In this document: positions 16,268 to 23,181 of the stretch, piece after piece
Layout: every line of letters starts with the position of its first letter
How positions within the stretch are numbered: position 1 is the stretch's first letter
Assembly (NCBI GenBank): GCA_002409995.1
Contig: DHOR01000010.1
Span: forward strand, 1-23,887
Length of the DNA: 23,887 bases
Source: Hungatella sp. UBA5385
GTDB lineage: Bacteria; Bacillota; Clostridia; Lachnospirales; Lachnospiraceae
Direction: 5' to 3'
Notes under the pieces: generated by a model
What the model was told of the DNA's origin: nothing
What the model saw: the letters and a program-made list of their open reading frames with translations, nothing else
The model's database searches: none
Position numbers and translations under genes: made by a program

Positions 16268-17185
16268 ATGGCATTGGATTTGAATAAATTGACAACAGAA
16301 AGCAGAAATGAAAAAAGTATGTTATTGGATCAGATGGATTCACTACAGATCGTCAGCCTTATGAATGAAGAAGATTCCCATGTGGCGGAAGCTGTCAGGG
16401 AGGTGCTTCCTCAGATTGCCAAGACAGTTACATGGTGTGTGAAAGGGGTGAAAAAAGGGGGCCGTATTATATACATAGGCGCAGGTACCAGTGGTAGAAT
16501 CGGTCTTATGGATGCGGTAGAATGTCCTCCAACATTTGGAGTGTCAAGCGAACTGGTAGTAGGACTTATGGCTGGTGGTGACAGCGCATTTCGAAAGGCT
16601 GCAGAAGGAGCTGAAGATAACTATGAAAGCGGAGTCCGGGATTTAATGAATATTTCCCTAAGGCAGCAGGATGTAGTCATTGGATTGGCGGCCAGTGGAA
16701 GAACGCCTTATGTGTCAGGCGCTTTGAAATATGCAAAAGAGATTGGATGCAAGACTGTAGGAGTAGCCTGCAATCGGGGAGCAGAGATTGGATTGGAGGC
16801 TGATCTGGCCATAGAACCAATGACAGGCGCAGAAGTTTTAACAGGATCAACCAGGCTGAAAGCGGGCACTGCACAGAAAATGATTTTAAATATGATATCT
16901 ACTGCCACTATGGTGGGGCTTGGAAAGGTATATGAAAATCTGATGGTAGATGTGTTGCAGTCCAATAAAAAGCTTAATGTAAGAGCAGAGAACATTGTGG
17001 TTTCTGCCTGCGGCTGCAGCTGCGAAATGGCTGCGGAAAAACTGGAGGAGGCCAAAGGAAATGTGAAGCTGGCTATTATTATGATTTTTCTTGGCTGCAA
17101 TGCAGGAGAGGCACAAAAACGATTGGAGGAAGCTGACGGGCATATACGCAGAGTTCTGAAGCTGGCAGACAGCGAAAAATCATAA
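16268..17185 (+). CDS. murQ: N-acetylmuramic acid 6-phosphate etherase
   Basis: A 305-residue cytoplasmic lyase-type etherase that splits MurNAc-6-phosphate into GlcNAc-6-phosphate and D-lactate, the key step of peptidoglycan sugar recycling. The SIS domain carries the phosphosugar motif YIGAGTSGRIGLMDAVECPP, whose Glu85 corresponds by position to the family's catalytic acid. A second conserved Glu is in AEGAEDNYESG. STRLKAGTAQKMILNMIST is the characteristic MurQ segment in the second half. Length is as usual for MurQ. TTAGGAGGAAAC precedes the ATG and the gene is 25 bases after the regulator gene. It is the anchor for assigning the operon to MurNAc; a GckR-like or other SIS role is unlikely. 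Confidence 0.96.
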   Translation: MALDLNKLTTESRNEKSMLLDQMDSLQIVSLMNEEDSHVAEAVREVLPQIAKTVTWCVKGVKKGGRIIYIGAGTSGRIGLMDAVECPPTFGVSSELVVGLMAGGDSAFRKAAEGAEDNYESGVRDLMNISLRQQDVVIGLAASGRTPYVSGALKYAKEIGCKTVGVACNRGAEIGLEADLAIEPMTGAEVLTGSTRLKAGTAQKMILNMISTATMVGLGKVYENLMVDVLQSNKKLNVRAENIVVSACGCSCEMAAEKLEEAKGNVKLAIIMIFLGCNAGEAQKRLEEADGHIRRVLKLADSEKS

Positions 17186-17195
17186 AGGAGGAGCA

Positions 17196-17582
17196 ATGAC
17201 AGGATTAATTGTAGCGGGGCATAACGGTTTTGCAAAAGGTATGTTGGAAGCAGGCAGACTCTTAACAGGGGATTACCCTCATATGGCAGAAGTGGATTTT
17301 TATCCTCATGAAAGTGAAGAAACATTGAATCAAAAGCTGCAGCAAGCGATGGATTCCATGGAGGAATGCCATAAAGTATTTGTATTATGTGACATATTAG
17401 GTGGCTCTCCATTTAAAAATGCGGCTTCTCTGTGGTATGGCAATGAGAAAGTCATCATTCTGTATGGTGTTAACTTATCTATACTAGTGGAGTTAAGCAT
17501 GAATATGATCATGGAGCAAGATGAACTGACCGCGGAAGAGCTTATATCCATTGGGCAGAAGCAGATCGGGTGTTTACAATGA
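17196..17582 (+). CDS. PTS EIIA, mannose/fructose/sorbose family
   Basis: A 128-residue cytoplasmic phosphocarrier that receives phosphate from HPr on His9 (LIVAGHNGFAKGM) and passes it to EIIB. CDILGGSPFKNAASLW is the second conserved EIIA-Man motif. It starts ten bases after murQ, with AAAGGAGGAGC directly before the ATG. Its stop overlaps the start of the serine hydrolase gene (ATGA). Unlike EIIA-Man of E. coli it is not fused to EIIB. Its position within the murQ operon, rather than beside EIIB/EIIC, suggests the hydrolase was inserted between the PTS parts or is co-produced with them. Confidence 0.93.
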   Translation: MTGLIVAGHNGFAKGMLEAGRLLTGDYPHMAEVDFYPHESEETLNQKLQQAMDSMEECHKVFVLCDILGGSPFKNAASLWYGNEKVIILYGVNLSILVELSMNMIMEQDELTAEELISIGQKQIGCLQ

Positions 17583-18634
17583 AGGATTATATGACAGATG
17601 TTAATGCAATATTGAAACAATATATAGGAAAAGGACTCATCCCCTGTGCTCAAGCAGCTGTGGTTACTACAGAAGGGGTATACAGTACCAGCCAGGGATT
17701 TAGTTCTCTGCTGCCTAAAAGGGAAGTGCTGAGAGAGGATGCTGTCTTTGATTTGGCCAGTCTGACAAAGGTAGTGGCAACAACAACGCTTGCCTTACAA
17801 TGCTTAGAAAAAGGATTGTTGAATCTGGACATGCCAATTCAATACCTATTGCTGGATTTCCCCTACAGTGAGGTGACAGTGGGGCATGTTATGACCCATA
17901 CATCAGGTATTTGTCATGACGACAAAGCTTATAAACAATTGAATTCAAAAGAGGAATTAAGAGAATTCTTTTTCCAAAAACCATTGGAATTCAAGCCTGG
18001 AAGCCAGGTTGTGTATTCGGATTTTGGTTATATAGCTCTTGGTTTTATGATTGAGGCTGTTCTGGGACCTTTGGATACAGTTTTTCAACGTGATATAGCA
18101 AAGCCACTGGATATGCGGGATACAGGATACTGCCCTGCCAGCCGTGGTTTGAGTGAACGCTGTGTGCCTACGGAAATCACCAAAGAACGGGGCAGAATTC
18201 AGGGAGAGGTGCATGATGGTAAGGCACATATTTTACATGGGGTCAGCGGAAATGCCGGTTTGTTTTCAACCATGGAAGATTTAACTCATTTTGTTACTAT
18301 GATGCTTCAAGGCGGAGTTTTTAAAGGGGAAAAGGTTTTGTCTCAGGCATCTGTGAATCAGTTGAAAAAGTGTAAAACAGAAGGTCTTAATCAGCGCAGA
18401 ACCCTTGGCTGGTGGACTGACGAGCCTGCGATGAGCTTTGGTGATTATTATAGCAGCATTTGTATCTATCATACGGGATTTACCGGAACATCCATTTATA
18501 TTGATTTTTTGCGGGGGTGCGGTATTATTTTACTAACAAATCGGATACACCCAACCAGAGAGAATCCATATATAACAGATTTCCGTAATATGGTTCACAA
18601 TGCAATTTTGTCACAGTGGGAGCTTGAAAAATAA
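17579..18634 (+). CDS. Cytoplasmic class C beta-lactamase-like serine hydrolase (AmiE/YbbE-like)
   Basis: A 351-residue enzyme of the beta-lactamase/penicillin-binding fold with no signal peptide or membrane helix, so it should act in the cytoplasm. The active-site motifs are SLTK (Ser61, Lys64), YSD (Tyr146) and HTG (298-300), followed by NRIHPTREN near the end. In Bacillus subtilis the related AmiE (YbbE) lies in the murQ-murR-murP-amiE-nagZ operon and removes stem peptide from MurNAc. The same job on MurNAc-peptides or their phosphates is inferred here. The ATG at 17579 is in ATGA overlap with EIIA; a GTG at 17570 would add three residues. Another acyl substrate is possible. Confidence 0.88.
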   Translation: MKDYMTDVNAILKQYIGKGLIPCAQAAVVTTEGVYSTSQGFSSLLPKREVLREDAVFDLASLTKVVATTTLALQCLEKGLLNLDMPIQYLLLDFPYSEVTVGHVMTHTSGICHDDKAYKQLNSKEELREFFFQKPLEFKPGSQVVYSDFGYIALGFMIEAVLGPLDTVFQRDIAKPLDMRDTGYCPASRGLSERCVPTEITKERGRIQGEVHDGKAHILHGVSGNAGLFSTMEDLTHFVTMMLQGGVFKGEKVLSQASVNQLKKCKTEGLNQRRTLGWWTDEPAMSFGDYYSSICIYHTGFTGTSIYIDFLRGCGIILLTNRIHPTRENPYITDFRNMVHNAILSQWELEK

Positions 18635-18657
18635 AACATAAGGAAAGGAGGGGTGAT

Positions 18658-19131
18658 ATGGCAATTATTATGAGCCGTGTGGATGAAAGGCTGATTCATG
18701 GTCAGATGGCACTTGCATGGCTAAAACAATACAGCGTAGATGTAGTAATTGTAATTGATGATGAAAGTGCCGGTGATATGCTTAAAACTATGCTTTTACA
18801 GATGGCAGTGTCAGGTACTGTGGAATGTATTGTTACTAAGATATCAGAAGCTAAAGATAGAATAGAAGAGGCCCATGGAAAAAGAGTGTTTTTATGCGCG
18901 GCATCTCCCCGGGTATTTTTGGAGTTGCTTAAACAGGGAGTTGAGATTCCGCATATTAATATCGGAGGAATTTATGATAAGCCGGGAAGAGTGAAATATT
19001 ATACGACTGTTTTTCTGGATGAAGAGACAAAAAAAGATATATTAGAACTGGGGAAATTTCCGGTTAAAATTGAATACCGGCAGGTACCCCGTGACAATGA
19101 AACTGATATTTTATCATTGCTAAGGAAATAG
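18658..19131 (+). CDS. PTS EIIB, mannose/fructose/sorbose family
   Basis: A 157-residue cytoplasmic protein that takes phosphate from EIIA on His14 (SRVDERLIHGQMALAW) and transfers it to the incoming sugar at EIIC/EIID. The NIGGIYDKPGRVKYYTTVFLDEE segment is typical of the family. The ribosome site AAGGAGGGG lies six bases before the ATG, 23 bases after the serine hydrolase stop. It is a normal length for a free EIIB of this class. Sugar specificity cannot be read from EIIB alone. Confidence 0.95.
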   Translation: MAIIMSRVDERLIHGQMALAWLKQYSVDVVIVIDDESAGDMLKTMLLQMAVSGTVECIVTKISEAKDRIEEAHGKRVFLCAASPRVFLELLKQGVEIPHINIGGIYDKPGRVKYYTTVFLDEETKKDILELGKFPVKIEYRQVPRDNETDILSLLRK

Positions 19132-19146
19132 GGGAGGGAGTTTCTT

Positions 19147-20730
19147 ATGGATATGAATTTGATACAAATCTTTTTATTAAGTTTATTTATTTCATTTATG
19201 GCAGTTGAGACCTATTGGTGGGGAGGTGCCATTTATATTGCCCGTCCGGTATTTGCCGGACCACTGGTTGGTTTGCTTATGGGGGATTTGCAAACTGGTT
19301 TGATCGTGGGCGGAAGTATTGAAATGGTATTTTTGGGCGGTATGTCCATGGGCGCTTACTCTCCGCCTAATTCGTTTATCGGAGGTATGGTAGGAACTGC
19401 TTTTGCAGTTATGTCAGGAGGTAATATGGAAATTGGTATTGCTCTGGCTTATCCTATTGGTGTTTTGGTGCAAATGTTGAATTATCTGGTTACAAATATT
19501 AACATTGTGTGGGTTGAGCGCTCAGAGATAGCCTACAAAAATGGAAATAGGAAGGCTGCAGAGATATATCACTATGCCTGTATTATTACAAGAATGATAA
19601 TCCAGTTTTTTCTGCCCACCTTTATTGCGCTGTTCATTGGTTCAACAGCCATTGAAAGCTTTTATCAATCCATTCCGGTGTGGTTTTCTGACGGATTGAA
19701 AGTAGCTGCAGGTATCCTTCCGGCGGTTGGTATGGCTGCCATCTTATCAACGCTGGGACTAAAAAAAGGCTGGCCGTATTTTCTGGCCGGATTTGTACTG
19801 GCTACTTATCTGAAGCTGGATATTATGTCCATTGCTTTACTGGCTCTTGCAGCTGCAGTTATAATTTGTACAAAAGGGCAGATTACCGGAAGTTTTATGA
19901 GGTTTGAAAAAGGGAATCGGCCACAGGGTATTTTGGACTCCGGAACTATGCGAAGTGTATTTTTCCGTTCCTTTACCAGTATGGGCAGCTTTAACTACAA
20001 GGGATATAACAATATTGGTTATGTGTATACAATCACTCCGGCTCTTAAAAAAATATATGCAGGAAATGAGGAAGGTTATCAGGAAGCTCTGGTTAGAAAC
20101 TGTGAGTTTTTTAACTGCCACCCATACTTTTCCAATCTGATTATGGGGGTATCACTGGCACTGGAAGAACAGAAAGCAAAGGATGGAACTGTGACAGGAG
20201 AAACCATAACTGCAACAAAGGCAGCTTTGATGGGGCCTCTTGCTGGAATTGGAGATTCTGTGTTTCAAGGCACTTACCGGGTTATCTTTTCCGCTATTGG
20301 CGCAGGACTTTGTATGGCCGGTAATGTACTGGGGTGTTTTATCTATTTGATTCCTCAGATCATTCTTTCATGGGGAACACGCTGGGGATTCTTAAAATAT
20401 GCATATGTATACGGTACAGAATTGGTAGTGAAATTAAAAACCTCTAATCTGTTTGACAAATTCATGGAAGGCGCCAATATCGTGGGTATGATGGTAATTG
20501 CAGCGATGACCAGCAGCTTTATAGCCATTACACTGAAACCGTCCTGGAACTTTGGAGGAAGTGAAATTGTATTACAGTCTGTATTTGATGCAATTCTTCC
20601 AAAACTTCTTCCATTACTGTGTATGCTGGGATTTTATAAGATTATGGAAAGTAAAAAGAAGGGCATTTATATTTGCCTGGGTCTCAGCTTTGTCATAGGA
20701 TTTGTTGGAGTTATTATAGGACTGTTTTAA
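19147..20730 (+). CDS. PTS EIIC-EIID fusion, mannose/fructose/sorbose family
   Basis: A 527-residue membrane permease in which the normally separate EIIC and EIID subunits form one chain. EIIC covers residues about 1-245, with VETYWWGGAIYIARPVFAGP, GSIEMVFLGGMSMGAYSPPN and several helices. A basic linker of about 20 residues follows. EIID covers about 268-527, with VFFRSFTSMGSFNYKG, EFFNCHPYFSNLIMGVSLALEEQ and GPLAGIGDSVFQGTYRV. The frame is continuous with no internal start needed, so the fusion is not an assembly break. GGGGAGGGAG precedes the ATG; an ATG two codons later is an alternative. The gene completes EIIA-EIIB-EIICD and is the last intact gene of the murQ operon. Likely substrate is MurNAc or a muropeptide, from context only. 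Confidence 0.93.
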   Translation: MDMNLIQIFLLSLFISFMAVETYWWGGAIYIARPVFAGPLVGLLMGDLQTGLIVGGSIEMVFLGGMSMGAYSPPNSFIGGMVGTAFAVMSGGNMEIGIALAYPIGVLVQMLNYLVTNINIVWVERSEIAYKNGNRKAAEIYHYACIITRMIIQFFLPTFIALFIGSTAIESFYQSIPVWFSDGLKVAAGILPAVGMAAILSTLGLKKGWPYFLAGFVLATYLKLDIMSIALLALAAAVIICTKGQITGSFMRFEKGNRPQGILDSGTMRSVFFRSFTSMGSFNYKGYNNIGYVYTITPALKKIYAGNEEGYQEALVRNCEFFNCHPYFSNLIMGVSLALEEQKAKDGTVTGETITATKAALMGPLAGIGDSVFQGTYRVIFSAIGAGLCMAGNVLGCFIYLIPQIILSWGTRWGFLKYAYVYGTELVVKLKTSNLFDKFMEGANIVGMMVIAAMTSSFIAITLKPSWNFGGSEIVLQSVFDAILPKLLPLLCMLGFYKIMESKKKGIYICLGLSFVIGFVGVIIGLF

Positions 20731-20834
20731 GGGCAGGTGCCTATGCTGTAGTGGTGGGTACTTCTATTACCAGACCGGAAATTATTACTTCCCGTTATAC
20801 GGCGGAGATTAAACGTTACTTTGAAAGTAAATGA
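20731..20834 (+). pseudogene. nanE: 3' relic of N-acetylmannosamine-6-phosphate 2-epimerase (nanE)
   Basis: Directly after the EIICD stop, the frame from 20733 reads AGAYAVVVGTSITRPEIITS and ends after 33 codons at TGA 20832-20834. This is the characteristic C terminus of NanE (phosphate-binding GxxAVVVGxxITRP), which converts ManNAc-6-phosphate to GlcNAc-6-phosphate. No start codon or ribosome site fits, and about 190 upstream residues are gone. The deletion joins exactly at the EIICD stop. NanE fits an amino-sugar operon, so the gene was probably once the next operon member. It is not functional now. Confidence 0.8.
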
Positions 20835-20874
20835 AATGGAAATTTAGAATTTGTAATGGATATTATGAATAGAA

Positions 20875-20925
20875 AAAATAGGTTTCGGATTGCTGAATAT
20901 TAATCAGCGGTGCGAAGCCTATTTT
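20875..20925 (+). terminator. Rho-independent terminator of the murQ-PTS operon
   Basis: AAAATAGGTTTCG (20875-20887) pairs with CGAAGCCTATTTT (20913-20925) with one wobble pair. Inner bases TTGCTGA and TCAGCGG extend the stem around ATATTAA. The right arm ends in TTTT. It lies 40 bases after the nanE relic, so it probably served the ancestral longer operon. Confidence 0.85.
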
Positions 20926-20929
20926 ATAC

Positions 20930-21003
20930 TATTTAAAGGGATTTTACATGTTTTTGCGATTATAACCATAAAAACTATTATATTTTTATTAGAATTGTGG
21001 TTA
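20930..21003. repeat. Direct repeat, copy B (5' region of a lost AAA/DUF4143 gene)
   Basis: Same orientation as 13184-13257 and 7,746 bases away; 48 of 51 bases match in the core. The TATAAT and ribosome site of copy A are missing here because the sequence jumps at GTGGTTAA into coding sequence (see the next feature). Confidence 0.85.
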
Positions 21004-21035
21004 AATCCCTTCTAATGGACTACAATGTAAATATT
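21003..21035 (+). pseudogene. Internal relic of a second AAA/DUF4143 ATPase gene
   Basis: Read in frame, 21003 onward gives KSLLMDYNVNI, matching NSLMMDYNVDI of the intact ATPase encoded at 13588-13620; 25 of 30 bases agree. Compared with the intact copy, about 331 bases (ribosome site, start, Walker A and Walker B) are deleted between the upstream repeat and this piece, and everything after it is lost. It abuts the 3' end of the DUF4865 gene on the other strand. Confidence 0.7.
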
Positions 21036-21560
21036 TTATCTGGATAAATGAAGAAGCCTATAAATCTTTCCTCTGCCAATATTATCAGGCGCTGACTTGA
21101 AAAAATAGTATTCCGTTATGATCCAATAATCAGGATTGTAGATAATCATTTTTCCAGTACACAGATCGGAAGATAATGTGAAATCTGCAGAGTCCATTTG
21201 CTTAGCTGGGGAGATATCCTTTTTATATTCCAATACAAATTGAGATTGTTCAAAGTCTTCAGTAAAATCATATTTAATGGGAATACCCACTTGAATCTTC
21301 TGCCAGCCAAAGGATTTTATAATGTGATCATAAAAACCCTGAAAAATAAATTGATTCATACCTTCATGACTTTTCCATAGATACAGGGGAGAATATTCAT
21401 TAAAACTATGGGGAGAATCTGTGCTTTCGGAAATCAGATAAGCTTTAAATATCAGATCATTAAAATCATCTGTTTTATAACCATTTTCAGAAACTCTGCG
21501 GTAAATAATGTTCATGTCATAATCTTCTGGAAGCGTAATTTTATATTGCATGGCAATCAT
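21036..21560 (-). CDS. DUF4865 family protein
   Basis: A 174-residue protein beginning MIAMQYKITLPEDYDMNIIYRRV, the hallmark start of the DUF4865 family. YSPLYLWKSHEGMNQFIF and the end YRLLHLSR are also typical. No catalytic motif, signal peptide or membrane helix is visible, and its biochemical role is unknown. Members are often found next to LysR-type regulators, as here, where a divergent LysR gene begins 136 bases away. AAGGA lies about eight bases before the ATG at 21560; an ATG three codons later is possible. The gene is probably controlled by that LysR protein through the shared promoter at 21621-21651. Its last codons touch the ATPase relic but the C terminus looks natural. Confidence 0.82.
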   Translation of the reverse strand: MIAMQYKITLPEDYDMNIIYRRVSENGYKTDDFNDLIFKAYLISESTDSPHSFNEYSPLYLWKSHEGMNQFIFQGFYDHIIKSFGWQKIQVGIPIKYDFTEDFEQSQFVLEYKKDISPAKQMDSADFTLSSDLCTGKMIIYNPDYWIITEYYFFKSAPDNIGRGKIYRLLHLSR

Positions 21561-21620
21561 TGTCTTTTCCTTCTTTCTCTAATTCATATAAAACTGTACA
21601 GCAGCCATATATGATGATTT

Positions 21621-21651
21621 ATTATACATTTAGAGTGACGGGGTGTATAAT
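21621..21651. promoter_or_regulatory. Symmetric overlapping divergent promoter and likely LysR operator
   Basis: ATTATACA (21621-21628) and TGTATAAT (21644-21651) form a perfect 8-bp inverted repeat with a 15-base spacer. On the plus strand TATACA-N17-TATAAT faces the LysR gene. On the minus strand the same two arms give TATACA-N17-TATAAT facing the DUF4865 gene. Each arm is thus the -35 of one promoter and the -10 of the other. The whole is also a plausible LysR binding site. Confidence 0.7.
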
Positions 21652-21696
21652 AGTTTTTAATGGTATTGGCTATCATTTAAAGTGATGGAGGGAATG

Positions 21697-22539
21697 ATGG
21701 AAAGTTTAGAATTAAGAATATTTTTGGAAGTGGTTCGTACAAAATCTATATCAAGAGCAGCAGAAACTATGGGATATGTCCAATCCAATATTACTGCTCA
21801 TATAAAAAATCTTGAAAAAGAGTTAAATACAGTTCTGCTGATCAGACATAATAAAGGGGTGACTTTAACTAAGGAAGGGGAAAAACTTCTGCATTATGCT
21901 TCGCAGATCGTATCTTTGCTGGATCAGGCTCTAAAAGAATTTCAGGAAGAGAAAAGGTCCTTGAGAATCGGTGCATCACAGACCATTGCAGGTTATTTGC
22001 TTCCTCAATGCCTTACAGAATATCAAAAAAGATTTCCGGATCATGCACTGTCTGTAATTACAGCGAATCCTGAAGATATGGAAGAAAAACTGTACAGAGG
22101 AGAGCTTGATTGTGTTTTTTCAAACAGAGATTATGTGTTTTCACATGCTCACGAATTGTTGAGAGTAAAAGAAAGGCTGGTGCTGATTGCTCCTCCATCC
22201 TGTGAGAAACTGGAACAGATATGGGGACTGCCTGTGATTGTAAACAGCATGGAATCTTGTCCCTACAGAGGGATATTGTTAGAGTGGCTCATTTCCCAGC
22301 ATCCGGAAATGCCTCCTATGATAGAACTGGATACTGTGGAAGCCATTATACAAACGGCAGCCAGAGAAGGGGGAATATCACTTTTGCCTGAACACGTTTT
22401 GTCAAGGGAAGAGGGGATTAACAGGTTTTGTCCTGAGGGAATCCGCAGCACGTTTATCACTATGTGGATTCCCGCAAATAAATTAACTTCAGATTACGCT
22501 GATTTGAAAACCAGCTTTGAATATGTGGTTATGAATTAA
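21697..22539 (+). CDS. LysR-family transcriptional regulator
   Basis: A 280-residue cytoplasmic regulator. The N-terminal winged helix-turn-helix covers residues 1-60 (LRIFLEVVRTKSISRAAETM and YVQSNITAHIKNLEKEL). The LysR substrate-binding domain follows from about residue 88 (LRIGASQTIAGYLLPQCLTEYQKRFP). The start is set at 21697, with GGAGGG four bases upstream; starts at 21685 or 21694 would overlap that ribosome site. It is divergent from the DUF4865 gene and probably controls it, perhaps also itself. The effector is unknown. It meets the minus-strand metalloregulator gene end to end at a shared hairpin. Confidence 0.92.
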   Translation: MESLELRIFLEVVRTKSISRAAETMGYVQSNITAHIKNLEKELNTVLLIRHNKGVTLTKEGEKLLHYASQIVSLLDQALKEFQEEKRSLRIGASQTIAGYLLPQCLTEYQKRFPDHALSVITANPEDMEEKLYRGELDCVFSNRDYVFSHAHELLRVKERLVLIAPPSCEKLEQIWGLPVIVNSMESCPYRGILLEWLISQHPEMPPMIELDTVEAIIQTAAREGGISLLPEHVLSREEGINRFCPEGIRSTFITMWIPANKLTSDYADLKTSFEYVVMN

Positions 22540-22569
22540 AAAAAGATGCTGCCTTACCCCGGCAGCATC
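22538..22569. terminator. Hairpin between convergent LysR and DtxR-family genes
   Basis: GATGCTGCC (22545-22553) pairs perfectly with GGCAGCATC (22561-22569) around a seven-base loop. Seven A at 22538-22544 give a U run on the minus strand, so it terminates the DtxR-family gene, whose stop codon overlaps the stem. It probably also stops LysR transcripts weakly. Confidence 0.85.
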
Positions 22570-22936
22570 ACTTCTCTCTGTTTGCATATTTCTTAATTGC
22601 ATCAAAACTTTCTACACTGATTACATGCTCAATTCTACAAGCATCTTCAGCAGCAATCTTTTCATCCACACCTAGTTTTACCAGCCAGCCGGATAACAGC
22701 CGATGCCGTTCATAGATCATCTCTGCAATCTCTTTGCCGGTATCGGTTAAATAGATAAATCCCTCTTTAGTCACCGTAATATGATTCTTCTCCCGCAGGT
22801 TCTTCATTGCTACGCTGACACTGGATTTCTTATAGCCCAGTTCCTCAGCGATATCGACAGAACGTACCACAGGGTGAGACTGGCTTAGCATTAATATGGT
22901 TTCCAGATAGTTTTCAGCAGATTCATTTACTACCAT
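22568..22936 (-). CDS. DtxR/MntR-family metal-dependent transcriptional regulator
   Basis: A 122-residue cytoplasmic regulator that should bind DNA when loaded with Fe(II) or Mn(II). The winged helix-turn-helix covers residues 1-65 (RSVDIAEELGYKKSSVSVAMKNLREK). The metal and dimer region has RHRLL (His78) and EDACRIEHVIS (Glu103, His104), typical of the family. It lacks the C-terminal SH3-like domain, as MntR does. I start it at 22936 after GAGGTGAT; a GTG at 22945 would swallow that site. It is divergent from feoA-feoA-feoB, so iron uptake is the likely target, with metal specificity unproven. It has its own promoter at 22984-23012. Confidence 0.9.
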   Translation of the reverse strand: MVVNESAENYLETILMLSQSHPVVRSVDIAEELGYKKSSVSVAMKNLREKNHITVTKEGFIYLTDTGKEIAEMIYERHRLLSGWLVKLGVDEKIAAEDACRIEHVISVESFDAIKKYANREK

Positions 22937-22983
22937 GAATATCACCTCAATTCCACTCAGACGTATGATGCTGAATTTTCCCT

Positions 22984-23029
22984 AGTATAACACATTTTGC
23001 CTGGAACTTCAAACAGTTAGCCTGGCTAA
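22984..23029 (-). promoter_or_regulatory. Promoter of the DtxR-family gene with adjacent operator candidate
   Basis: On the minus strand TTGAAG (23012-23007), a 17-base spacer and TATACT (22989-22984) preceded by TGT form a good promoter. Just upstream, TTAGCCTGGCTAA (23017-23029) is a perfect 6+1+6 palindrome resembling DtxR-family sites built on TTAGG/CCTAA. It suggests autoregulation. Confidence 0.6.
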
Positions 23030-23077
23030 AAATAAAACAGGCTATCTGAAAATATTTTGCAAAACTAATTTGTGTGC

Positions 23078-23109
23078 TTGACAACGAATAAATGTTAGAG
23101 TATACTAAC
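23078..23109 (+). promoter_or_regulatory. feo operon promoter overlapped by an inverted repeat
   Basis: TTGACA (23078-23083), a 17-base spacer and TATACT (23101-23106) form a near-consensus promoter. GTTAGAGTATACTAAC (23094-23109), with arms GTTAG/CTAAC, covers the -10 box. A bound metalloregulator here would block transcription, as expected for iron repression of feo genes. Confidence 0.7.
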
Positions 23110-23181
23110 TTTACAAAGTAAATAATTCTCATAATCAATTAGAATCATAGAATAAGAATTTAAGAGAAGGAAGATGATAAA

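Noticed and set aside
16708..17412. Long minus-strand open frame opposite murQ and EIIA
   Set aside because: It lies opposite two clearly real genes, has low-complexity Ser/Leu/Ile content and no ribosome site.
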